Shown in pieces: positions 42,216 to 54,400 of a stretch of 64,000 nucleotides of DNA (positions are counted from its first letter, which is position 1; each line of letters opens with the position of its first letter). A model generated the notes under the pieces. The model was not told the DNA's origin. It worked only from the letters and a program-made list of their open reading frames with translations, and ran no database searches. This stretch comes from Marthasterias glacialis (lineage: Eukaryota > Echinodermata > Asteroidea > Forcipulatida > Asteriidae), in NCBI GenBank assembly GCA_911728455.2, contig OU452228.1:13964104-14028103 (forward strand), written 5' to 3'. The translations under genes were made by a program, and so were the position numbers.

Positions 42216-45200
42216 TCACCTCCAAGGTCGTTGCCTCAATCTGCATGGAAAATAACAGATTTTCAAAGATTAACTTTGATAAACTCTTTTAATACAAGTA
42301 TCAGTTGAGAAAATAGTTAAGTCTGCGTGATGTCATGTACAAGAAAGTTCTCCTTCCAGGTCCATTGTTCATGCACACACAACATGACACAATATTCAAT
42401 TTTTTTTTACTTCTTTTTTTCTTTTTCTGACAAACTTGACATTCAATTTGAATGAAGTTTTCCACCAGGTGGTTGTACGTTGTGTATTGCATACTTGAGG
42501 ATGGGAATTAATCTATTCTTTCAAATTAACGATTTCAAACCTAAGGTGCAAATTCTGAAACTTTAACTCCATTACCAGATTTGTGGGATGAACCTTTTCT
42601 TAAAAGACAAATTTTCGAAGAATTATTTTTAAAAATTACCAGGCGATCTGTTGTTGACGCTTAGCACCTGTACCCTCCACCGATGCTCATCCCAACAGGT
42701 CCAGCTGTAGTCACCACTGCACAAGAGATGGCCAAACTGATCAGGAGAAAATTTAAAAGAATGATTGCAGTTTTTTTTATTGTACAAGCTCAATTTTCTT
42801 GAAGCAAGTTAACTGGTTCTTAACTTGTTTTACCTTGGTGGTTGGCTGGTCATTCATGCTTGCTGCTGAAGAATCTCAAACGATACTCAAATACGGTAGT
42901 ATTTTGACTGCTGGTTACAACTGGCTTTACCACTTAAAAGATTTGTTTCAGAGATTCAAAATCTGATTTGTTGATGCATGTTTTGTTTTTCTTTCCAAAA
43001 TTATCGATAAACTGATGTTTAGATTTGTTCATGATCCTCCAAAGTTGTTGTCCCATTCAGCAGGTGTTTTTTATAACTTTTTTACCAGTAACTTTTGTAA
43101 ACCGATACATTACCAAATCTCTTGCATGACCCAGTCCCTGCTGGTAGACATCACCTCAGCTCAGTGAAGATATCAGCGTACAAACTACATCACCGTCTTC
43201 AAGAAGAAAACATGATCTACTTTTTGGAAGAAAAAATTATCTAAAAAAATTAGAATTTTTGGGTCACATCAAGTAGCCAAAGTCAAGGTAACCATACGCA
43301 TTACCTTGGACAACCCCAATCTAAACCAATGTCATCTACGGTGTCCCAGAGCTGCCATCTGTGCACATCGGTTGCTTGCCACAACATCCACTCTACTTTG
43401 GGAGAAACTGTGAAAAACAAAAGCAAGGTTATAGCCTGTGGAGGGAAATCAGAGGTTATAGGGAGGGAAACGGGTTAGTTTTCTTTTTCACTCACCCTCA
43501 TACTTTACCTAATACCTCTCACGAGTCCAGTTTCCTAACCTTTGCTGCAAACACCTGGCCTCATTGACCTTGCTGACCTCGGTTGACTCATCAGGGACTT
43601 CAAAGGGACAGTCTTCATCGTCTTCTCAAGTTCTGCGTTTCCTGATAATGGTGTAGTTCTTAGTCTTGGTCCAAGATGTTATCTTTTATTTGTTTAAGGA
43701 CTTGTTTTTATATAGTGTCCTTAATTAATATGGAACTACATGTTTGTGTCAGCTCAAAGGAAATGGGTATAAGCATCTTAGAATCAAAACTAAGTACTAC
43801 ACCAGTCACACCTTATACTTTACCTATTCCAGTAAATCTGCTGAAAGAGTAGAGAGTTAGTCTTATCTCTAGGCCAACACATAACTCTAGGCCTATACCG
43901 TCTTACCATTCATACGTACCTACGCATCACTGACGTCTTTCACCATAGATGATCTGCTCTTTTTCCTCTCCTTTACTATCTCTCGTCGTCTTCAGTCTTC
44001 TGTTTTTTTGCATTTTTCCTTCTTTGTTTTTTGCAGCGCTCACAAATAAGAGGTTTAGGGATTTTTTTTTACAATGAGCCCTTAAAGCTTTAATTTAATA
44101 GATTTGCATTACAGGACTATACAACTTTAAAAAACTTGTGTTTGCAACAAGTTTATTTTCCCACATTTTTTCTTTTATTTGAACTTTGATCTAAATAGGT
44201 AAGGGTTACAGTTATTTATTTATCGTCTCATTAGTTTGTGTAATTTTCAAACACTTAATGTTTTTCATGCTCAGATAAAAATGTCTACAATGTATTAACT
44301 GATGTAATCCTGATATTAGGAATATGTAAATATTAATTTAGCTTGTCTAAATTATTTATTTAATATTCCTCAATCAAACATTAATCATCAAATGAATGGT
44401 AATGGGACTGCATTATTTGACTGCATGTCATTTGTTAGATTATTTCTAAAACACTTATTATCATGGTTTTTGCCAACAGTGCAGAAAGCGCAGCAGTGGT
44501 AGGAAAAGTTCACAATCTTTTTGTGTTTGTGTGTGTGTGACATGTGTTAAATTTCTCAAAACAATTACCTCATCTTTTTAGAGGATTTATTAAAAACTAT
44601 TATGAATGAAGTTGTCGTTTGATTATGGACTCTTCCTTTATAAACATTACGCTATTTGAAATTATAAAATCACGGCAATTATAAATAAACATGACAACTG
44701 ACGACTTGAAGTATCAACCCTGACAGAAATTTCCAGTAAGACTAGTCTCCTAATTAAAAAACATCATTGGCTTTGACCAATATGCAAATCAAGAAATGCC
44801 AAGAAAGTATGACGTCACCCTGAAAGCCTGAACAAGCAAGGACAACATCAACAAGATCGCTGAACATCGTTTGGAGGGGGACGGGCTTTAAAAGGGGAGG
44901 GACTCTGCAAGAGAACGGGTTAGATCTTATATTTACCCTCCTTTTGTGGTCTTCACACTCTTGTCTTTATCTTGAATGCCAACTTGCGTTATCCGACCTC
45001 CACAATAATCTACTCTTTTCTTTTCTTTTTCTTTTTTTATAGAAAGGTCAATAGTTAACATATTCTGCCAGTAAATTGTTAACTTGTAAGCTTTTTATTT
45101 TATATTGTTGTAACTGTGGTTACAATCATAAGGTGTTTGCTTTTGTGAGTTTTTGGAACACAATTATTTGCATTTTTTATGCGGCCCGGCAATGGAAAAT

Positions 45201-45343
45201 TCTTATTTATTCGATAAAAGTTGCTCAAGAGATTTTTTAAAAATAAATAAATAAAAAAATAAAATGAAGTCCAACATTAATCAAAGAAGTAAACGCCCAA
45301 GGGAACTTATAAAGTGGAGATCGGATTCGGCAGTTCTCCTTAC

Positions 45344-45560
45344 CTTGATCCGTTGACGACTCCAATGTACGTCTGGATCCATAGACAAAACACACGCACA
45401 CATACCACATAGATCTTCAAATTCCATCTGGTCACAGTCTCTTCAGAGTCAGTCTCACCGATGTCTCTTGAAGCTTGGCTGGACGGGAGCTCGCTGCTGG
45501 CTTTGACTCAAGTCGGTCCCCGTCTTGGTACACTTACAGCTGCAGCAGTTGTTCCCGTCT
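45344..45560 (-). other. Exon-like conserved block with strong splice donor (right arm)
   Basis: This is the counterpart of 12,420-12,636. Here the ATG at 45,427 opens 28 codons running to the AAG|GTAAGG donor at 45,344. A 4-base difference near the start puts the left copy out of frame. Coding status is unproven. Confidence 0.35.
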
Positions 45561-47579
45561 CCAACTACTTGAGAGATAGAGAGAGAGCGAGAGAAAAAAA
45601 AAAGAAGAAATAGAACTGAGTTTTTGTGGCATAACAAAAACTACTTGTTCGGAATGACAGAATCAACAACATATATAAATATGAATAGAAAAACCACTGA
45701 TTAAAAATGGAGCTTAATGATATATATATTTTATTTGAACTTCTGGTTTGGATAGGAAGCGAGATCAAATCAGGTCATTTACAAATTAAAGAACTTTCAC
45801 TTAGGATGCAATGATTCAAATCATAACAGCTGTGGTTCTAAAATTTTGAATTTTTTGATAGGCATATCGTAAACTTTTCAGCATTTATTGAAACCGGTGA
45901 CATCATCATGATCTCATGACTAATTTTTCATACAGACATTTAGACATTTAGTTTGTGCTAAGTTTTAAACTATTTTGAACTTGCAATGGGTTTCAGCAAA
46001 ATATAACAATTTCAAAGTTGTCACAAGAGGGCGCTATTGAGGATGATGACTGGAAGTCAAGGTCAAATGAAGGTCATGTCAATACAAGTTTTTAAAGTAT
46101 TTTAAGCCCTTCCATATGGCGTACAGATTGTGAAAATAGCTTATGTAGTTTTGAATAATTAAACTTTGAATGCTCACATATGACAACGCGGTTAAATGGA
46201 CGGCTGCATTATAAAGACTAACAAAGCGTGGTGCCAAATCTGGCTGCGCGGACCTTGAACGGAGACTATGAATATGAGTATGGTTTAATGTTCTTGTCAA
46301 TTTTTGGGCGCATCAATGTCACACCCACGTGTACAAAACCTAAAGCGCAAATGGGGTTATTTTGGGAGCTGAAATTGATTGTTTCACCAAGGTTGCCTGT
46401 CAAGTGAAACACATTGATAAAATCGCGGACCATGTAGGCCCTATTACTAAATTAAAAGTACTAAGCAAGGACCCAACTAATCCAATTCACTCTTTCATTC
46501 ATCAATTTCATGATTCTCCCACCAGGAAGGTAGGCTATCGTTAGCTTTCAATCGTTCAAACCGGTTCAGACTATCTTTTATCCAGCGCTATTCATCTTTG
46601 TAACTCACTTTTTATCAGGAATATTAGCATATTCTTTTAAATAAACTATGAACATTTTGGATTTTTTTAAAATTATTTGTGTGTGTGTATTAGTTAGTAT
46701 TTAATTTGAATGATAGAGCACACGGGGGAAACAATTTCCACTTCAATTTAAACACAGCCTTACCTCAGCCATCCTCAGCAAGACGTCGTTCGTTGGAAGG
46801 ATGTGTTCAGCTTTGGTCGAGAGTTTTACTCGGCACTGCAGTCAAGGCAATTCACCGGAGCTCTCTCCAGCCACTCGCAAGCTCAACACCGAAGTTAATA
46901 TTTGCTGTTAAAGTCGGAATTAGAGAACTTCGTGGAACTCACAATATGTACTAAAGGGCTCAACAGTGAATTTTGTCTTCAATACGCTGCAGTTTTTAGT
47001 GAAAACTTTTTGGCCTGTGACAAAAATGCACAAGGTTTATATTTCTTAGGGCCTAATTTCTTGTAGACCTACTTCAAATCTTGGCCAAACCTTTACGTTG
47101 TATTGCCGAAATATTTCTGAATGCACATGGTTGGCCATGGTAAGAATTTTCATGAATTTACCAGCAAAGTTCGTCAGAAAACGCGACGTCCAAATCCCAC
47201 GTTGGAGCCGAGAGATGTGGCCATGCTGCCCTCCAGTCTGCAACAGTCCTATCTGAATGCCATGCGCTGTATTCGCTACTACAATGAGTAGACCTACTGT
47301 ACTTCGAAAACGAGCGCAAAACTCCTTATTTGCATAACAATAAGGATTTCATTAAGAACACCTGGTGAAATTCCACAGTCCAAGGAATGTCCGGAATGAA
47401 CTTGTTGAGTACAATTCTCAATTCCCGGATGGCTTACGTTAATTTATTCCAGTGCGAGAACAAAATGGCGAGAATAAGGCCCAAAATGGAAAAATGCTAT
47501 TTCCTAAAAACCAAAAATGCTCTTCGGGCATGCTTTTTCTCTGGACGGGGTCGGGTAACCACCCATTTTTTTCTTTTTT

Positions 47580-48113
47580 AAGGTGTTCGGGCTTCAGTCG
47601 AAAACCTCTTATTTTTGTTCCGAATTTTTTTTCCGGCACAGTTACGTCATCATGCCGTCATGAGGTGTTGACTTACATGAAATCAAAGTTAATATAAAAA
47701 AAAAATCATATCTCCTTAAGTACACGCTGGATTTTTACAAAATATACATCATTGGAAAGGTCTTTGAAAACTAAATAAATCTCACACAGAAATAATCCCA
47801 ATAAGACATTGTATTTCCGTCTTAACCAGAACTTGAAGTGAAAAATATTAAAAAGCCATCATTTCAGCTGTGCGGTTAATATGAAGGGAGTTTTGGACAT
47901 GTTTTCAGTGTGTGAAATGATAATTTACCCTTTGCTGGTTCAAATTTAAACTAATGACGTCATTACACTATTAAACAGAGCCCTATGGTAACAAGTTTTA
48001 GAAATGCAAAAAATAATTTAAAAAAATAATGTGACCCAGTTTTACGTGAAGATGTTTGTTGTGCTAATTCATTGATGTTTACCAGCATTTCATTACTTCT
48101 TCCCGAACACCTA
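47580..48113. mobile_element. Element with AGGTGTTCGGG ends across the right-arm edge
   Basis: aggtgttcggg at 47,580 is inverted as cccgaacacct ending at 48,113. Similar ends occur at 12,152-12,347 in the left arm and a fragment near 31,608. Confidence 0.55.
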
Positions 48114-48119
48114 GTTTTT

Positions 48120-50880
48120 GTGATGATTGATGAATGGTGTAAACACATTAATAAAGCTAGAAGATAATGTGCTGATCATAGGATAGACTCAACTGACAAA
48201 GAATACTTCAAAAACTTTGACGTTACTAACCATAGTTTATTTTAATATGCATCATGTTTTTAAGTACAGAGTAAACATCCAATTAAATAAAACCAAAACA
48301 AAATATGACCGATTTCAATCTTTCAACAGTTGCCAGCAAGACGTGAATTACCTTTACCAACAAGGTGAAATGTCAATTTAAAAAAAAAACCACCAAAATG
48401 TTCTCTCATTTTTCCAGAACATGACAAGATATCTGATATTTAATACCATCGCTATCTTACAAGAGCAAAAGCTTTATTGATGAAGAGACTTTGGTGAAAA
48501 ATTGTGGGCATTTAAAATAAGGGAAAAAAGTGTGACAAGGTCTTTAACGGCACTTAAATGCTAACAGTGGTCCCGGCAGTGTCATAAAGGACCAAGACCC
48601 TGCCGGTCTTAAATGGCCATTTAAGACCTAGTCTCGTATTCCCATTCCTAAAAACCCTTCTTGTTAGAAAAATGCAATGTATAAGAGAATCGTGAAAAAA
48701 AAACCACCTTTGCCTTGCCTGTTTTTCACTGTTAACATAGGCATTTCGTATAGATGGGTTGCAAATGACATCAACAATGGGGAAAATCAGCCATCTTTAA
48801 TGACAATGACTGCAACTTTTTGAGCGTAACACTGTGCGTTACGCATTAATTACTGCACACGGCACGCGTGCATTTCATAAACTCCTGCCATGATTTGTTG
48901 GTGAGAAACTCGAGCTGCGGTGAAAATTACAGAGCTTGAAGACACCCACTCATCACCATTACCCGACGACTATTTTTGTGGCACAAAACGACCAAGTACC
49001 CGTACATAATTTACGTACAATGCGTGCAAGGGTCAAAGGTGATCTTTCGTGACACGAATTTGTTTGTTGCGCGTTGACGAGCGGGCGTCTTTAATGCTGC
49101 TACAGGCCAAATTAGAAATTGTCATCAAAGATGGCATCTATTGCAACCCACCTATTGCATTACAACTTATCACAGCCTGTATAAACACAAGCACACTGAC
49201 ATGAACATGGCTATAGTCTCAAATGTACATCTGCAATAACCGGTCTAAAAACAGTTCCAGTCACGTCTTTTAAAGGGCCATTATTAAGACTAGGTGAACA
49301 AGGTCATGTGACCACCATTCAACAAACAGGATTGCTTTAAAACTGTCTGGGATATTTATGCATATTAAATAAAACAACTTATAGCGTGGGCTCTTAGATC
49401 AATGGCTTTCTGGGCCAATAAATGGAACTACGTTTGCATCATTTTTTTTTTTTTTTTTTTAACAAATGAATTGAAAAAAAACGAAAAAAAAAACACCCTC
49501 AATGTTAAAAGGAATTCATCCAAGATACAAAACAATATTATCCTTTCAACCCAAACTATTTATCGATAATCACACCGAATCGTCTTTAAAACTTATTCCT
49601 CAATACCTTGAAATCTACAATACAATTGAACGATATAAAAGTCTTGTTATCTTACCTATCAGATTCAATAGCAACTGTTATAGAAAATGTTTGTACAAGT
49701 ATGTATATTATATACACAGACTGTCTAATTTATTTTGGCAGGTCACTTCATGACATATTGTTTTATAACACAAAAAACCTAGACTCTGCACAAAGGAAAA
49801 GCTTTTCAACTCTTTCACTATGGAATTTAATGTGCAGCTGTGACAGAATTGTTTCAAATTTGGTTGATTTTGAGCTGCAGTGAAGTAATTTACCGAGCCC
49901 TAGTGAAAGATTGAACAGGGCAACACAATGCCAATGACAGCCATTATGGTACATTACCAAGTATCTCGTATCAAATATCAAAATGCAGCATTACAACCCA
50001 TAAACTTGCCCAGTGAAGGTGGACACAGTAAACTTGGCTGAGGACAAGGAACATCAACAGAACTACAGCTTTATAATAAAAAGCCATTGTATTGTGGTTT
50101 GACTCAAGTTTTTGTTGTTGTTGCATGTGTGGGATCTTTGTCTTAAGTTGCATATGGTAATAAAGAAGGAGTTAAATTGCACATATATGCATCTGTTGCT
50201 CGTTAGTTTTCACTACTTCCGGCCCTAAAGCTGACAATACACTTGTGTGTAAATTGACCCAAAAATCTATCTTTTGTGACGCTTCCTGCCAAAACTCAAA
50301 ACTGGGTTGACTTGCTTATCAAACAGATGAGACGAGTTTTCAACGTACACCTAAACAGCCCACATGCACTAGTGCCATCTTAAATATATACCGCAATGCA
50401 TCTTGGGAAGTCAAGCTTAATAAAAAGAAATTAAGTTGCCATGATGGCACCGTGCTGTAGTTTACTTGTCACTATGCCAGGTTTTACGTGTTGTGCACCG
50501 CATTGCTTCAAAATCAGAGCGACATGGTGGTGTTTGGACTCGGATTTCACCCAGAATTCTCAACCACCCCGATCATTTTTGGTCATATGCCCTAGGGACA
50601 TGCATATGGGCTATTAAACCTTGAAGGTAAGTATTTATCAACATTATAGAATGATTAAGACATCACAACACATTGATATCATAGCTGATGTTCTGGTTGT
50701 TTTTACTGTTAATGTCGTTTCTCTATATCTGAGAAGTGCCCGATTATGGCATAGGGCATCAATTATTCCAGGGCTAATTCTAGTGAGATCAAGAGTCTAT
50801 GCAAGACTGTATGCAAAAAAAGCAATTCGTGATAACACTTTTTGTAAGCAAATCCTTTAAGGAAAAACTAAGAGAAATAG
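48120..50880. other. Intergenic DNA downstream of NUP98
   Basis: No gene recognised. It holds a T20 tract (about 49,443-49,462) and a repeat at about 49,270-49,380 that is related to 61,345-61,430 (ggtcatgtgacc, ggtatttatg). The NUP98 3' UTR and poly(A) site must lie in the right part. Confidence 0.5.
48605..48628. repeat. Perfect 24-bp palindrome
   Basis: ggtcttaaatgg followed directly by its reverse complement ccatttaagacc. No element ends are visible around it. Confidence 0.9.
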
Positions 50881-50886
50881 CAGAAT

Positions 50887-51446
50887 GCAGCCCGGGTGAG
50901 CTGAGGTGAGTTCCAGACTCAAGTCTGGGTGATTCCTTGGTGCAATCCTGATTCCAGCCTGGGTGAGCTGTGGTGAGTTCCAGACTCCAGTATGGGTGAG
51001 TCCTTGACGCATCACGGTTTCCAGCCTGGGTAAGCTGAGGTGAGTTCCAGACTCCAGTCTGGGTGAGTTCTTGGTGTATCACTTTTTCCAGCCTGGGTGA
51101 GCTGTGGTGAGTTTCAGACTCCAGTCTGGGTGAGTTCTTGGTGTATCACTTTTTTCAGCCTGGGTGAGCTGTGGTGAGTTTCAGACTCCAGTCTGGGTGA
51201 CTCCTTGGTGTATCACTGTTTCCAGCCTGGGTAAGCTGAGGTGAGTTCCAGACTCCAGTCTGGGTGAGTTCTTGGTGTATCACTGTTTCCAGCCTGGGTG
51301 AGCTGTGGTGAGTTTCAGACTCCAGTCTGGGTGATTCCTTGGTGCATTCCTGATTCCAGCCAGGGTAAGTTGTGGTGAGTTCCAGACTCAACTCTGGGTG
51401 AGTCCGGTGCATTCCTGATTTAAGCGATTTATGCTGTGGTGAGTTC
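50887..51446 (-). repeat. 67-bp minisatellite starting in the last NUP98 codons
   Basis: Plus-strand ccagcctgggt(g/a)agct recurs at 50,887, 50,954, 51,021, 51,088, 51,155, 51,222, 51,289 and 51,356, exactly 67 bp apart. A ninth, 64-bp variant unit covers 51,383-51,446 and includes the codons for ELTTA and the stop of NUP98. It is presumably transcribed as 3' UTR. Confidence 0.95.
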
Positions 51447-54400
51447 AACCATATAGCTACGGGTAAGTTCCCGGAGCTCTTGTAGGCCATAGTCTTCAGG
51501 CATGGGAAGTTTACCAACGTGTGGAGCCAGCAGACGGGATGGTATTCTGACATGCTTTCCAGGGTACAGTGATTGTTGCTGGAACAGATAGAAAAAAATA
51601 TTAGTATTAACATTTCCAGTCTGGAGAATTTGTTTTAACTTATGTCAAATTATTGCTTTAATAGAAACTACTGTCACGTCAAAGTAAAATGTTCTAGGAT
51701 AAACTTTCTACCTGGGCGGAAAGTGGCCAGTTAAACTACCCAGTGGACTCGGTTAAGTTACCTGGGTGAAATTTTCCGGGGCTGTTACCCAGTGCTTGGT
51801 TAGTTTGCCCTATGCGAACACGGCTATAGTCAGTAACCTACAGACACTTGTGCTTATCAACTAGGGTGCAATAGACCTTACAGATATGTACAACAGCGCC
51901 CCTCAATGAGGTCAAAACTGGCCGTAAGTTTAGTGTAGGAAAATGGCTGTGCAAAACCTCTTTACCTGTAATGTAAGTACTGCTTTCATGACATTGGCAG
52001 TCCTCTTGGCCATCTCAGACTGGCAGAGCCTGTCCTGGGCTGTACAGCAGGTGACGCTTCCAACCCGGCTACACAAAGAAGCAACATCAGGGTACAGCTT
52101 CTCTAACTCATATACTGTTGGGTTGGTGCACTGGAGATGCTCTAACCTCTGCAAGTTGAATTGAAAATGACCGAGACGTTTCACATCAATGACACCAGCG
52201 AGGATTGTGTTTACATCATTGATATCAATCACAACACCAAGTGTTACAGATTCAATAAGCAATCATTATTCATTACTTCATTTAGTTGCTTAGCATAAAA
52301 TGAGCAGAAACTCAGCCCCATTCAACCTGTTTCTCAAAGGAAAATAATCTCTGTGCCAATAGATCCATCCATTAACTCTTTGACTCTAGAATTTCTGCCC
52401 GTGTATGGACGGAATGGTTTTTGTTTATTTGATACTGTACAAAATCAAAGCCATGAATGGCTTTGCCGTCCATTTGAGTTGTGCGCGTGCAGCCATAAAT
52501 GGACTTAACAGAGTGAAAGAGTTAAGCCCCACCCCATTACAGATTGATAAATCACAGCCTTGGCTACACCAACGAAAGTCCAACACGATAAAATCCTTTT
52601 GGAAAATGTAACCTTGCGTGCACGTACTTATAGCGCGTGTGTTCTTGTCGTGCAGTGTGGCATTGAAGAGACGCAAATTGTGCTGCCCACATGTACAGTG
52701 ACGATGTAGCCCATGCTGTGATTGGTCAATATGTTTAGGGGGAGTAAGTTCCTGATTCAAGATTAATGGATCGATCCATTGTATAATTTCCCAGATTGTC
52801 ATCATTTGAAAAAACATAAATGAAACAAGTTATCTGTCATATAATAATAATGTCTGAAACACTTCCATTGCTGCCAATATTTCAGCTCTAATTTCAATTT
52901 AGCTGCATAAAAATAAATCATAAAAATAAAATGAAGAGGTCTGCATAAAATCACAGCGATTTAACCTCATTTCATAGGCTGATTGTAAGATGTGTGACAT
53001 TAAATTAGAGGTTGAGAATAAAATGTACTCTTCTAAAAGCCAATGTATTAAACCTTTAGTAAATTGGATTGCTTGACAGCTCAACAGAACTGACCTTTGG
53101 TCATTTCCCAGACAATCGTCATCTAAAATCTATAAACTAAATGTATGTACTGGGAACATCTAGACAAGTTTTGTTATCCAACAGTTTACCCTAGAAAAAG
53201 AAGAATTTGTGGTCAAATTTGACTTAGATCCATTGCCAGTAATAAATAACAATATGAATAATAATAACAAGTTGGGAGGCTAATGTGCCATGGCTGCAAA
53301 TCATAGATTTGCCATATTAAAAAGATTTATTACAATTATTACAACAATTTAAAAGCTACATTGATACAACTCTTGATTATCCCAAGTAACTGTAAGACCA
53401 GTGTAGAGTTTCAACGTCATGAGTTGAAGACACCGAGGTAAACTACACTAGTTTGGTTTACTGTACGCACCACTACACCACCAGAATGCAATGTATCATA
53501 ATGCACACTGGCCGGCTTAATTGGATGCGAAGATTCAAGATTAGAAATATTAAACTTACTCTATCTAGTAATAATAATAATAATAACAGTAATCTGGGAG
53601 GCTAATCATCCTTACTCGCAGCTGAGAAGCTGAATTGCGAAGGATGTGGCTACAATGTGTTTGAGCTGCAGGCATTCAAGGGCGCCTACGGCAGCCAGCC
53701 ACATCAACCCATACACGACCACGGAGCACAGCCAGAGATCGAAAGTATTTGATTTTTCATTTATTACATTATGAGAAAGAATCCCCAGGTAGTTGTTACA
53801 TTTTTGTCTGACTTGTTTATCTTACCTTAACAATGTTGATGAAATCTAAGAAGACCTGACCGTTAGTTGTCCAGTCTTGGATCATAATGGCACGGTCCGT
53901 AGGCACCAGCTTTTTAAGGAGACCCAACAAGTAATCATAGTTCTCTGAAATACAAAAGAGATCAACAAAGATATTCACTCTGACACAAAAATACTGTCAG
54001 TACAGATTTGAATGCAATGCAAGATGTTGGCTCTTTCTTTTGGGGTATGATAGCACAAAGAGGACAGATGGTCTTGAATATTTCACAGATTTCACCCATT
54101 ATGTGTATTGTGTAATCACCGATTCCAGACCTTTGTCCTTTTGTTCCAAGAAGAGCATTACAAGACGTCGAGAGGAACCACCATCCTTTATTCATTGTAT
54201 TTCGGCTCAATGGAGGTAAGTCTGAGTGAACCAGGGGGCCAGTCTTGGTTCTGGATTTAGTACCAATCAAAGGCCGTGCCACACGGCCAAGGTTTTGCAA
54301 TTCACGGTGCATGTATTTGACATTTTCTCGTTAGAGAAAACAAAAATCCCAGTGTTATAAAAAGATCTTTGTTCTCTTGGCTTTGTCAAGTCAAGGTTTG

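Larger units (their letters stand above)
40752..47905 (-). repeat. Right arm of the large inverted repeat (about 7.2 kb)
   Basis: This is the partner of 10,497-16,740 in opposite orientation. It is longer mainly because its internal roughly 100-118 bp tandem array has about ten units rather than about six to seven, and because about 45,640-46,420 is unmatched in the left arm. The matching order is unbroken at both ends of the arm. Confidence 0.85.

Noticed and set aside
49502-49753. 83-codon plus-strand open frame
   Set aside because: AT-rich composition with no family resemblance I can name and no splice context. It might be old LINE debris but cannot be supported.
51155-51613. 152-codon minus-strand open frame over the end of NUP98
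   Set aside because: It overlaps the real last NUP98 exon in another frame and runs through the minisatellite; the exon frame has the family match.
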